From NCBI RefSeq assembly GCF_016907015.1, contig NZ_JAFBBE010000011.1, positions 44,139 to 108,138 of the forward strand: DNA of 64,000 nt, read 5' to 3'. Below are positions 26,825 to 35,651 of the stretch, in pieces; position 1 is the stretch's first letter; every line of letters begins with the position of its first letter. Source of the DNA: Oceanisphaera litoralis (GTDB lineage Bacteria; Pseudomonadota; Gammaproteobacteria; Enterobacterales; Aeromonadaceae). The notes below the pieces were generated by a model, which searched no databases, was not told the origin of the DNA, and saw nothing but the letters and a program-made list of their open reading frames with translations. Both the position numbers and the translations under genes were made by a program.

Positions 26825-27973
26825 CTATTTCCCCAGCAGTTCGCCCATCGGCCGCAGGTTGGTGACGTGATCGCACAACGACTTGATCACCATCATCATG
26901 GGGGTGGCGATAATCAGCCCTACCGGGCCCCATATCCAGCCCCAGAACGAGAGACCGACAAAAATCGCCACCGGGTTGAGGCTGGAAAGATGGCTGGTCA
27001 GCCAGGGAGTGAGCAGATAGCCCTGAATGCTGGTGACCACCAGCGAGGCACCGGCCACGATAAACGCCATGTCCAGGGTGCCGAACTGTAAGAAGGCCGC
27101 CATGCCGGTGCCCAGCAGCACCAGCAGCGGGCCCAGATAGGGAATGGCACTGGCCACGCCGGCCAGTACGCCCCAGAGACCGGCCTGTTCCACATCAAGG
27201 ATCCAGAAGGCCAGCCAGGTGAAGGCGCCGACAAAGACGGCGCTTAACAGCATCACAAACAGGAAGCGGCGTACCTGATGATGAAAGTCATCCATGATGT
27301 GGGCGGCCTTGCGCATGCGTTCAAACGAGGGGCCCGAGATACGGATTACCTTGCGTCGGTATAATTTTCCCACCGCCAGCATGAAATACACCAGCAGCAG
27401 GGCGGAAAAACTCTGGGACACCATCACCAGCGCCGCCGAGGCGCCGCCCAGCAAATATTCCTGCACATCGAAGGGCTTTTCCACGATACGCACCGAGGTT
27501 ACGCCCGGCGTTCTGGCCTTCTTCTTGTCACTGGTGCTGTCTTCAATCTCTTTGGCGGCAGCCTGGGCTTTTTCTATGATACCCGCCTCTTTGGGCGGGG
27601 TGGTGGCGGCACTGCGTTTGAACTTGTTGATGGCCACCGGCACCTTGTCCAGCATGGTCACGGCTTCGCGCTGCAAGGGGATGCTGGCGCTGACCATGAC
27701 TGCCAGCAACACGAATATCACCACGGCCGCGCTGAGGGGACGAGGCACTTTGAGCCGGTCGAAGGGAGAAAGCAGCGGGTCCAGGGCATAACTGATGAAA
27801 ACCGCCACCATCAGCGGCAGCAGCACCGCCTGCGCCCAGTCGATGAAATACACGGTCGCCACCGACGCCAGTATGATCAGCGAGACACTGCGCACGTTCA
27901 GCGCGTCGATCAGGGGTTTCTGATCGTCCGAGGCCTTTTTACTGCCGAATAATGCGTTATCTGGGTCTGTCAT
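26825..27973 (-). CDS. AI-2E family transporter (PerM-like)
   Basis: A 382-residue inner-membrane protein of the AI-2 exporter/PerM family. Membrane segments begin at VSLIILASVATVYFIDWAQAVLLP and continue through paired hydrophobic blocks. A soluble loop of about 90 residues (about 100-190, with the Lys/Ala-rich AAAKEIEDSTSDKKKARTPG) is unusually long. The C-terminal signature GLWGVLAGVASAIPYLGPLL and PVAIFVGLSFWGWIWGPVG are typical. Substrates of the family are debated (autoinducer-2, sodium/proton exchange). It is a single gene between the helicase and the divergent fdhA. Confidence 0.88.
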   Translation of the reverse strand: MTDPDNALFGSKKASDDQKPLIDALNVRSVSLIILASVATVYFIDWAQAVLLPLMVAVFISYALDPLLSPFDRLKVPRPLSAAVVIFVLLAVMVSASIPLQREAVTMLDKVPVAINKFKRSAATTPPKEAGIIEKAQAAAKEIEDSTSDKKKARTPGVTSVRIVEKPFDVQEYLLGGASAALVMVSQSFSALLLVYFMLAVGKLYRRKVIRISGPSFERMRKAAHIMDDFHHQVRRFLFVMLLSAVFVGAFTWLAFWILDVEQAGLWGVLAGVASAIPYLGPLLVLLGTGMAAFLQFGTLDMAFIVAGASLVVTSIQGYLLTPWLTSHLSSLNPVAIFVGLSFWGWIWGPVGLIIATPMMMVIKSLCDHVTNLRPMGELLGK

Positions 27974-28222
27974 GTGGTCAGTATCCGGTTTTGCTATGTT
28001 GCAGAGTTTAACCGTATTTTACCGGAGGAGACATGGCCATGAGATCGCACCCCCATGTCTCGTTTTGACATCTTTGTGTCTTAATCAGCAATGTTGCCAG
28101 CTTGTTTCACCTGTTTACTGTCGGTTATCCGAACAGGGGCACTGATGTGGCCGTCTGTCGCGGTTTGTGACGCCGGGGCCAGGTGCCGGCGTTGACTCCC
28201 GTTAGTAAAAAGGAAGTTCACT

Positions 28223-29431
28223 ATGTCCACTACGTGCGCAATTCACGGAAACAGAGGCGTTGTCTATACCGGACCGGGCAAGGTCGAGGTGCAGTCCATT
28301 GCCTTTCCCGAGCTGGCCATCGGCAAGCGCGCCTGTCACCACGGGGTGATCCTCAAGGTGGTGTCGACCAATATCTGCGGCAGCGACCAGCATATGGTGC
28401 GCGGGCGGACCACCGCCGAGGCCGGCCTGGTGCTGGGCCACGAGATCACCGGGCAGATCATCGAATGCGGCCGCGATGTCGAGTACCTCAAGGTGGGTGA
28501 CATTGTTTCCGTGCCCTTCAACATTGCCTGTGGCCGTTGCCGCAACTGCAAGGAAGGCAAAACCGGCATCTGTCTGAACGTCAACCCGGCCCGTCCCGGC
28601 GCCGCCTACGGCTATGTGGACATGGGCGGCTGGGTCGGTGGCCAGTCCGAGTACGTGATGGTGCCCTATGCGGACTTCAACCTGCTCAAGTTTCCGGATC
28701 CGAACCAGGCGATGGAAAAAATCCGTGACCTGACCCTGCTGTCCGATATTTTCCCCACCGGCTTCCATGGTTGTGTCACCGCCGGCGTCGGCCCCGGCTC
28801 CACCGTCTATATTGCCGGTGCCGGCCCGGTTGGTCTGGCCGCGGCCGCCTCGGCCCAGTTGCTGGGCGCCGCCTGCGTCATCGTCGGCGACATGATCCCG
28901 GACCGTCTGGCCCAGGCGCGCAGCTTTGGTTGCGAGACCATCGATCTGCGCGAAGACGGGGCGATGGAAGACAGGATTGAACAGATACTGGGCGAGCGTG
29001 AAGTGGACGCCTTCGTCGACTGCGTCGGCTTCGAGGCCCACGCCTGCGGCTGTGATCACGGCAAGGAGCAGCCGGCTACCGTGCTGAACTCGGCCATGGC
29101 CCTGACCCGCGCCGGCGGCCAGATTGGTATTCCCGGCCTGTATGTCACCGAAGATCCGGGTGCTGTCGACGCCGCCGCCAGGCAGGGTGCCCTGAGCATG
29201 CGCTTCGGCCTGGGCTGGGCCAAGTCCCACTCCTTCCATACCGGCCAGTGCCCGGTGATGAAGTACCACAGGCCCCTGATGCAGGCCATCCTGTTCGACA
29301 AGGTGAAGATTGCCGATGCGGTCAACGTACAGGTGATCAGCCTGGATCAGGCCGCCCAGGGCTATGCCGAATTCGACGGCGGGGTGGCGAAGAAATTTGT
29401 GATCGACCCCCATGGCATGGTGCCGGCGTAA
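28223..29431 (+). CDS. fdhA: Glutathione-independent formaldehyde dehydrogenase
   Basis: Zinc- and NAD-dependent enzyme that oxidises formaldehyde to formate without added glutathione, in the cytoplasm. The 402-residue protein carries the catalytic zinc site NICGSDQH (Cys52), GHE (73-74), the structural zinc cysteines Cys103, Cys106, Cys109 and Cys117, and the Rossmann motif GAGPVGLAAA. AAAAGGAAG precedes the ATG. Homologues lie in the betaine/sarcosine catabolic cluster of Pseudomonas (PA5421). Here it precedes a formate dehydrogenase operon, so formaldehyde released by demethylation can go to CO2 with two NADH made. Confidence 0.96.
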   Translation: MSTTCAIHGNRGVVYTGPGKVEVQSIAFPELAIGKRACHHGVILKVVSTNICGSDQHMVRGRTTAEAGLVLGHEITGQIIECGRDVEYLKVGDIVSVPFNIACGRCRNCKEGKTGICLNVNPARPGAAYGYVDMGGWVGGQSEYVMVPYADFNLLKFPDPNQAMEKIRDLTLLSDIFPTGFHGCVTAGVGPGSTVYIAGAGPVGLAAAASAQLLGAACVIVGDMIPDRLAQARSFGCETIDLREDGAMEDRIEQILGEREVDAFVDCVGFEAHACGCDHGKEQPATVLNSAMALTRAGGQIGIPGLYVTEDPGAVDAAARQGALSMRFGLGWAKSHSFHTGQCPVMKYHRPLMQAILFDKVKIADAVNVQVISLDQAAQGYAEFDGGVAKKFVIDPHGMVPA

Positions 29432-29585
29432 CGGATAGGGTTGACGGGTCCATGCCTTCCATCTTGCGGTGGAGGGCATGTTTTGGGTGGCGGGCATGTT
29501 CTGGTTGATAAAAAGCATTCGGCCAGGAACGGCCGGCAGCGCAGAACAACAGATGGCGGTACGCACAGCGCAGCCGCCATGACCG

Positions 29586-29675
29586 TTTTTACAAGGTCTG
29601 CTTTTACAAGGTTTGCTTTTACAAGGTTTGCTTTTACAAGGTTTGCTTTTACAAGGTTCGCTTTTACAAGGTTGA
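29586..29675 (+). repeat. 15-bp tandem repeat containing the fdsG ribosome binding site
   Basis: Six units of TTTTACAAGGTTTGC type, with ACAAGG at 29591, 29606, 29621, 29636, 29651 and 29666. The last AAGG lies 8 bp before the fdsG ATG and serves as its ribosome binding site. Confidence 0.95.
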
Positions 29676-29679
29676 TGAT

Positions 29680-30171
29680 ATGGATGAGATTCAAGCAGGC
29701 GTTCTTGACACTATCGAACAGATAGTGATGTCGACAAAACACAAACCCGGCGCGCTGTTGCCCATCCTGCATCGCATTCAGGATCAGTTCGGCTATATTC
29801 CCGATGCCGCCATCGCGGTGATGGCCACCCATTTACGCAGCACCGCGGCCGATGTACATGGGGTGATCAGCTTCTATCATTATTTTCGCAGCCAGAAGCC
29901 GGGCAAACACGTAATCGAGGTCTGTCGGGCCGAGGCCTGTCAGGCCCAGGGTAGTCGCGAGTTCGAGCGGCATGTGCGGGAAAAGCTGAACATCGACTAT
30001 GACCAGACCACCCCCTGCCAGGATATCAGCCTGAAGGCGGTCTATTGCCTGGGCAACTGCGCCACCGGTCCCTCCATCCGGGTGGGCGACAAAATCAAGG
30101 GCCGCATGAGCCCGGCCAAATTCGATCGGCTGGTGGACGAGCTGACCACCTTCAAACTGGAGCTGAAATAA
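29680..30171 (+). CDS. fdsG: NAD-dependent formate dehydrogenase gamma subunit (NuoE-like)
   Basis: A 163-residue thioredoxin-like [2Fe-2S] subunit. The four cluster cysteines appear as CRAEACQAQG and, about 40 residues later, CLGNCATGPS, the NuoE/FdsG pattern. The N-terminal helical part (LLPILHRIQDQFGYIPDAAIAVMA) is also conserved. It passes electrons inside the formate dehydrogenase complex to the NAD-reducing FdsB subunit. The stop overlaps the fdsB start by one base (TAATG at 30169-30173). Its leader consists of a 15-bp tandem repeat. Confidence 0.93.
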   Translation: MDEIQAGVLDTIEQIVMSTKHKPGALLPILHRIQDQFGYIPDAAIAVMATHLRSTAADVHGVISFYHYFRSQKPGKHVIEVCRAEACQAQGSREFERHVREKLNIDYDQTTPCQDISLKAVYCLGNCATGPSIRVGDKIKGRMSPAKFDRLVDELTTFKLELK

Positions 30172-31718
30172 TGACCCTGCGTGTCTATGTGCCCTACGAA
30201 ACCACGGCCCTGTCCCTGGGCGCCGAAGACGTGGCCACCCTGATCCGGCGCGAAGCCGAACGCCGTGGTATGGAGATTGAATTAATCCGTAACGGCTCGC
30301 GTGGCCTGTTCTGGCTGGAGCCGCTGGTGGAGGTGGACACCGCAGACGGTCGCTATGGTTTCGGCCCGGTGGAGCCGGAGGATGTGGCCTCCCTGTTCGA
30401 CGCCGGTTTCGAGCGCGGCGCCGTCGAGCATCCATTGGCCCTGGGCCTGACCGACGACATCCCCTGGCTGAAAAATCAGCAGCGGGTGACCTTCTCTCGC
30501 ATCGGCATCACGAGTCCGGTGTCGCTGGACGATTATCGTGCGCTGGACGGTTTCAAGGGCCTGGACAGGGCGGTGACGCTGTCGCCCCAGCAGTTGGTCG
30601 ATTGCGTTAAGGCGTCCGGCCTGCGCGGCCGGGGCGGGGCGGCGTTTCCTACCGGTATCAAGTGGCAGACGGTGCTCGATGCCCAGGCCGAACAGAAGTA
30701 CATCGTCTGCAATGCAGATGAAGGCGACTCCGGCACCTTTGCCGACCGCATGGTGATGGAATGCGATCCCTACATGCTGATCGAGGGTATGATCATCGCC
30801 GGCCTGGCGGTGGGTGCCACCCAGGGCTACATCTACCTGCGGGAAGAATACCCGCTGGCTCACGAGTTGCTGAACCAGGCCATCGAACGGGCCACAGCCG
30901 CCGGCTATCTGGGCGACAATGTCGCCGGCAGCGGCCGCCGTTTCGAGTTGGAAGTGCGTCTCGGCGCCGGCGCCTATATCTGCGGCGAAGAAACCTCGTT
31001 GCTGGAAAGCCTGGAAGGCAAGCGCGGCATGGTCCGTGCCAAGCCGCCACTGCCGGCCATCGTCGGCCTGTTTGGTCGGCCCACCGTGGTCAACAATGTG
31101 CTGACCTTTGCCGCCATTCCCTCCATTCTCGCCGAGGGCGCCGAATATTATGCCGATTACGGTATTGATCGCTCCAGGGGCACACTGCCGTTTCAGCTGG
31201 CCGGTAACCTGGCGCGGGGCGGCCTGGTGGAGCTGGCATTCGGTCGGCGCCTGCGGGATCTGATTGATGACTTCGGCGGCGGTACCCGCAGCGGCCGACC
31301 GGTACGCGCGGTGCAGGTCGGCGGCCCCCTGGGCGCCTATCTGTCGCCGGAACAATTTGATGTGCTGCTGGATTACGAGGCCTTCACCAAAATCGGCGCC
31401 GTGCTCGGGCACGGGGGCGTGGTGGTGTTCGACGACACCGTCAACATGGCCGAACAGGCCCGGTTCTCGATGGAGTTCTGCGTCGAAGAGTCCTGCGGCA
31501 AGTGTACCCCCTGCCGAATCGGCTCGGTGCGCGGCGTCGAGGTGATCGACAAGATCATCGAGGGCGATAACAGCGCCGCCAATATCGAATTGCTGGAAGA
31601 CCTGTGCGACACCATGATCCAGGGTTCCCTGTGCGCCATGGGCGGCATGACGCCGTTCCCGGTAAAGAGCGCACTCCAGTATTTTCCCGAAGATTTCAAC
31701 CGTTCAGAGGGGGCGTAA
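30171..31718 (+). CDS. fdsB: NAD-dependent formate dehydrogenase beta subunit (NuoF-like)
   Basis: A 515-residue flavoprotein that reduces NAD with electrons from formate. An N-terminal thioredoxin-like region (about 1-100) lacks cluster cysteines. The NuoF core has the NADH/FMN site GLRGRGGAAFPTGIKW, YIVCNADEGDSGTFADR and ICGEETSLLESLEG, and a C-terminal [4Fe-4S] site begins ESCGKCTPCRIGS (cysteines about 442, 445, 448). The start at 30171 overlaps the fdsG stop. Fits a cytoplasmic FdsGBA complex. fdsC and fdsD of other operons are not seen here. Confidence 0.94.
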   Translation: MTLRVYVPYETTALSLGAEDVATLIRREAERRGMEIELIRNGSRGLFWLEPLVEVDTADGRYGFGPVEPEDVASLFDAGFERGAVEHPLALGLTDDIPWLKNQQRVTFSRIGITSPVSLDDYRALDGFKGLDRAVTLSPQQLVDCVKASGLRGRGGAAFPTGIKWQTVLDAQAEQKYIVCNADEGDSGTFADRMVMECDPYMLIEGMIIAGLAVGATQGYIYLREEYPLAHELLNQAIERATAAGYLGDNVAGSGRRFELEVRLGAGAYICGEETSLLESLEGKRGMVRAKPPLPAIVGLFGRPTVVNNVLTFAAIPSILAEGAEYYADYGIDRSRGTLPFQLAGNLARGGLVELAFGRRLRDLIDDFGGGTRSGRPVRAVQVGGPLGAYLSPEQFDVLLDYEAFTKIGAVLGHGGVVVFDDTVNMAEQARFSMEFCVEESCGKCTPCRIGSVRGVEVIDKIIEGDNSAANIELLEDLCDTMIQGSLCAMGGMTPFPVKSALQYFPEDFNRSEGA

Positions 31719-31721
31719 CAG

Positions 31722-34586
31722 ATGGTTGAGCATTTTTATCCCGAGAAGGATTACGGGACGCCGGCCCGGCTGTCGGAAACCCTGATCACCCTGACCATAG
31801 ACGGCGTCGAGGTCACTGTGCCCGAAGGCACCTCCGTGATGCACGCGGCGGCCAGGGCCGACATCAATATCCCCAAGCTGTGCGCCACCGACAGCCTGGA
31901 AGCCTTCGGCTCCTGCCGGTTGTGCACGGTAGAAATAGAGGGGCGGCGTGGCTATCCCGCCTCCTGCACCACGCCGGTGGAGGTGGGCATGGTGGTACGC
32001 AGCCAGACCCGGGCGCTGGCCAAGCTGCGGCGCAACGTGATGGAGCTGTATATCTCCGATCACCCCCTCGACTGCCTGACCTGCCCGGCCAACGGCGACT
32101 GCGAACTGCAGGACATGGCGGGCGCCGTGGGCCTGCGCGAGGTGCGCTACGGCTTCGACGGCGAAAACCACCTGGATGCGGTCAAGGACGAGAGCAACCC
32201 CTACTTCAGCTTCGACCCCAGCAAGTGCATCGCCTGCTCCCGTTGTGTGCGGGCCTGCGGCGAGGTGCAGGGCACCTTCGCCCTGACCATAGAAGGCCGG
32301 GGCTTCGACTCCAAGGTCTCTGCCGGCAAGAACACCAGCTTCGTTGAATCGGACTGCGTGTCCTGCGGCGCCTGCGTGCAGGCCTGCCCGACCTCGACCC
32401 TGATGGAAAAGTCGGTGATCGATCAGGGCCAGCCCGAGCACAGCGTGATCACCACCTGCGCCTACTGTGGCGTGGGCTGTTCGTTCAAGGCGGAAATGAA
32501 AGGCGACCAGGTGATCCGCATGACCCCCTGGAAGGGCGGCAGCGCCAACCATGGTCATTCCTGCGTCAAGGGTCGCTTCGCCTTCGGCTATGCCACCCAC
32601 AAGGACCGGCTGACCACACCCATGATACGGGCGTCCATCGACCAGCCCTGGCGTGAAGTCAGCTGGGAGGAGGCCATCGACTTCGCCGCCCGCCGGTTGC
32701 GCGAGGTGCAGGATCAGTACGGTCGCAAGAGTGTCGGTGGCATTACCTCGTCCCGCTGCACCAACGAGGAAACCTACCTGGTGCAGAAGCTGATCCGCGC
32801 GGCCCTGGGCAACAACAACACCGACACCTGTGCCCGGGTCTGCCACAGCCCCACCGGCTATGGCCTCAAGATGACCCTGGGCGAGTCGGCGGGCACCCAG
32901 GACTTCGACTCCGTGATGGCAGCCGACTGCATCCTGGTGATCGGTGCCAACCCCACCGACGCCCACCCGGTGTTCGGCTCCATGATGCGCAAGCGCCTGC
33001 GCGAAGGGGCCAGCCTGATCGTGGCCGATCCGCGCCAGATTGATCTGCTGGACACCCCCCATGCGGAGGCGGGCATTCACCTGCCGATCCGCCCGGGCAC
33101 CAACGTGGCCCTGATCAACGCCCTGGCACACGTCATCGTCACCGAGGGGCTGGAAGACCAGGCCTTTATCGCCGAGCGCTGTGAGCCGGAAGATTACCGC
33201 GCCTGGTGCGAATTTGTTGCCGAGCGGCGCAATTCACCGGAGCAGATGGCAGCGGTGATCGGCGTGCCGGCCGAGACCCTGCGCCGGGCCGCGCGCCAGT
33301 ATGCCACCGCCGGCAATGGCGCCATCTATTATGGCCTGGGCGTGACCGAGCACAGCCAGGGTTCGACCATGGTAATGGGCATCGCCAACCTGGCCCTGGC
33401 CACCGGCAACATCGGTCGGCCCGGGGTCGGGGTCAACCCGCTGCGCGGCCAGAACAACGTGCAGGGATCCTGCGACATGGGCTCCTTCCCCCACGAACTG
33501 CCGGGCTACCAGCCGGTCAACAACGAGCGGGTGCGCCGCCGGTTCGAGGCGGCCTGGGGCGTGAGCCTGGACGCCGAGCCCGGGCTGCGTATTCCCCACA
33601 TGTTTGATGCGGCCATTGCCGGCCAGTTCAAGGCCATGTATGTGCAGGGTGAAGACATCGCCCAGTCGGATCCCAATACCCAGCATGTGGAGGCGGCGCT
33701 GCGCTCGCTGGAGCTGCTGATCGTGCAGGATATCTTCCTCAACGAGACCGCCAAGTTCGCCCATGTGATTTTGCCCGGCTCCACCTTTCTGGAGAAGAAC
33801 GGCACCTTCACCAACGCCGAGCGCCGCATCAACCGGGTGCGCAAGGTGATGCCGCCGCTGGCGGGCAAGGAAGACTGGGAAGTCACCATGGCGCTGGCCA
33901 ATGCCCTCGGCTACCCCATGCACTACGTTCATCCTTCCGAGATCATGGACGAGATTGCCAGCCTGACGCCCTCGTTCGCCAATGTCAGCTTCGACAAACT
34001 GGACGAGCTGGGCAGCATACAGTGGCCCTGCAACGACGAGCACCCGGACGGCATGCCCATCATGCATGGCGACAGCTTCCCCATCGGCCTGGGCCGCATG
34101 GTGGTGACCGAGTTCATCCCCACCACCGAAAAGGTGTCGGAAAATTATCCGCTGCTGCTGACCACCGGCCGTATCCTCAGCCAGTACAATGTGGGCGCCC
34201 AGACCCGGCGCACCGACAACAATGTCTGGCACAGCGAGGATGTGCTGGAAATCCATCCCCACGATGCCCAGTTGCGGCAGATAGCGGACGGTCAGCCGGT
34301 CACCATCGCCAGCCGCACCGGCAGCACGGTGCTGAAGGCCAGGTTGAGCAGGCGCATGCAGCCGGGGGTGGTGTATACCACCTTCCACTTCCCGCACAGC
34401 GGCGCCAATGTGATCACCACCGACAATTCCGACTGGGCCACCAACTGCCCGGAATACAAGGTGACGGCGGTGCAGGTGTCGGGCTCGAACGCCCATGCGC
34501 TGTCCGACTGGCAACAGCAGTTCTATGCCTTTAACCGCGAACAGCTGGAGCACCTTGAGGCCGGCAGCAAGCAGGACAGTGATTAG
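31722..34586 (+). CDS. fdsA: NAD-dependent formate dehydrogenase alpha subunit (molybdopterin enzyme)
   Basis: The 954-residue catalytic subunit that oxidises formate to CO2. An N-terminal [2Fe-2S] ferredoxin domain (SCRLCTVEIEG, about 63-73) is followed by a His/Cys cluster region (DHPLDCLTCPANGDCELQ). Two [4Fe-4S] motifs (CIACSRCVRACGE, CVSCGACVQACP) and the cluster CAYCGVGC come next. The bis-MGD catalytic domain has ARVCHSPTG, where Cys374 is the likely metal ligand followed by His375, so this is a cysteine rather than a selenocysteine enzyme. The C-terminal molydop-binding domain is complete. It starts 3 bp after fdsB. FdhD, needed to sulfurate the cofactor, is encoded next. Confidence 0.95.
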   Translation: MVEHFYPEKDYGTPARLSETLITLTIDGVEVTVPEGTSVMHAAARADINIPKLCATDSLEAFGSCRLCTVEIEGRRGYPASCTTPVEVGMVVRSQTRALAKLRRNVMELYISDHPLDCLTCPANGDCELQDMAGAVGLREVRYGFDGENHLDAVKDESNPYFSFDPSKCIACSRCVRACGEVQGTFALTIEGRGFDSKVSAGKNTSFVESDCVSCGACVQACPTSTLMEKSVIDQGQPEHSVITTCAYCGVGCSFKAEMKGDQVIRMTPWKGGSANHGHSCVKGRFAFGYATHKDRLTTPMIRASIDQPWREVSWEEAIDFAARRLREVQDQYGRKSVGGITSSRCTNEETYLVQKLIRAALGNNNTDTCARVCHSPTGYGLKMTLGESAGTQDFDSVMAADCILVIGANPTDAHPVFGSMMRKRLREGASLIVADPRQIDLLDTPHAEAGIHLPIRPGTNVALINALAHVIVTEGLEDQAFIAERCEPEDYRAWCEFVAERRNSPEQMAAVIGVPAETLRRAARQYATAGNGAIYYGLGVTEHSQGSTMVMGIANLALATGNIGRPGVGVNPLRGQNNVQGSCDMGSFPHELPGYQPVNNERVRRRFEAAWGVSLDAEPGLRIPHMFDAAIAGQFKAMYVQGEDIAQSDPNTQHVEAALRSLELLIVQDIFLNETAKFAHVILPGSTFLEKNGTFTNAERRINRVRKVMPPLAGKEDWEVTMALANALGYPMHYVHPSEIMDEIASLTPSFANVSFDKLDELGSIQWPCNDEHPDGMPIMHGDSFPIGLGRMVVTEFIPTTEKVSENYPLLLTTGRILSQYNVGAQTRRTDNNVWHSEDVLEIHPHDAQLRQIADGQPVTIASRTGSTVLKARLSRRMQPGVVYTTFHFPHSGANVITTDNSDWATNCPEYKVTAVQVSGSNAHALSDWQQQFYAFNREQLEHLEAGSKQDSD

Positions 34587-34625
34587 GGGCTGAGCCGAGT
34601 CCCGGGCCGGGTGATATCCATCATA

Positions 34626-34658
34626 ACGGGGCGCTTGCCTGGCAGGCGCCCCGTTTTT
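34626..34658 (+). terminator. fdsGBA operon terminator
   Basis: Stem ACGGGGCGC / GCGCCCCGT with an 11-base loop and five T residues, 39 bp after the fdsA stop and before fdhD. Confidence 0.85.
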
Positions 34659-34732
34659 ATTCGAACTGGTATGCGATGGCAAAGGGTTGCAATATCGGGA
34701 AGATGAATGCATTTACGGCGCAAGGAGCCACC

Positions 34733-35545
34733 ATGAGCGACCAGCAGTCGAAGAGCTGCCCTGCGGGGGTGGTCAGCGCCGAGGTGGAGCGGATCCGTGA
34801 TGGCAGCCGGTCCCGACAGCAGGATCTGGTGGCCGAAGAAGTGCCGGTGGCGCTGGTCTATAACGGCATCTCCCATGCGGTGATGATGGCCAGCCCCCTG
34901 GATCTGGAAGATTTTGCGCTGGGCTTCAGCCTGACCGAAGGCATCATCGGCCGGCGCGGGCAAATCTATGGCATGGAGTTCAGCCAGCAGCCGCTGGGTA
35001 TTGAAATAGAAATCGAGCTTAGCAGCGAGTGCTTTCTCAAGTTGAAGGAAAAACGGCGGGCCCTGACCGGCCGCACCGGTTGCGGCCTCTGTGGCCGGGA
35101 GTCCCTGGTACAGGCGCTGCCGCCGGCACCCCTGGTCGGTCCGGCCGCCATGCCGTCCCTGGCGGCGATCAGCTTGGCCGGAGAGCAGCTGCAGTCCTGT
35201 CAGACCCTGCATCGCCTGAGCGGCGCCGTGCATGCGGCCGCCGCCTTTGACCAGGACGGCAAGCTGCTCATGGTGCGGGAGGATGTGGGCCGGCACAATG
35301 CCCTGGACAAGCTGATTGGCGCCCGGCTCGGCGGCACCATGCCGGCTGCCGAGTTCATCATGGTCACCAGCCGGGCCAGCTACGAGATGGTGCACAAGTG
35401 CGCCATGCTGGGGGTGGCCACCCTGGTGGCGGTCTCGGCGCCGACCTCGTTGGCCATCGACTATGCCCGCCAGTCGGGCATCAACCTGCTGGGCTTCGCC
35501 CGCGGCGACAACTGTGTTATCTACCACAGGGCCGATAATGAGTAA
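34733..35545 (+). CDS. fdhD: Formate dehydrogenase accessory sulfurtransferase FdhD
   Basis: FdhD moves sulfur from the cysteine desulfurase IscS to the molybdenum cofactor of formate dehydrogenase, which is inactive without it. The 270-residue protein has the EEVPVALVYNG opening, LGFSLTEGII, the catalytic CGLC pair (Cys117 and Cys120) and the FdhD signature HAAAAFDQDGKLLMVREDVGRHNALDKL in order. GAAGGAG-like sequence (AAGGAGCCACC) precedes the ATG at 34733. A terminator separates it from fdsA, so it may have its own promoter in 34659-34732. Confidence 0.95.
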   Translation: MSDQQSKSCPAGVVSAEVERIRDGSRSRQQDLVAEEVPVALVYNGISHAVMMASPLDLEDFALGFSLTEGIIGRRGQIYGMEFSQQPLGIEIEIELSSECFLKLKEKRRALTGRTGCGLCGRESLVQALPPAPLVGPAAMPSLAAISLAGEQLQSCQTLHRLSGAVHAAAAFDQDGKLLMVREDVGRHNALDKLIGARLGGTMPAAEFIMVTSRASYEMVHKCAMLGVATLVAVSAPTSLAIDYARQSGINLLGFARGDNCVIYHRADNE

Positions 35546-35556
35546 GCGGCGACCAT

Positions 35557-35591
35557 AAAAAAGCTGGCCTGGGCATACCGCCCAGACCAGC
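35557..35591 (-). terminator. gbcB terminator
   Basis: Stem GCTGGCCTGGGC / CCCAGACCAGC with one bulge (35563-35591), followed on the minus strand by six T residues. It lies between convergent fdhD and gbcB. Confidence 0.8.
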
Positions 35592-35651
35592 AAAGTGGAC
35601 CGACCTTAATTCACTCAAACTCAATAACTCAAGATGCCCGTTAAAGTCGGG

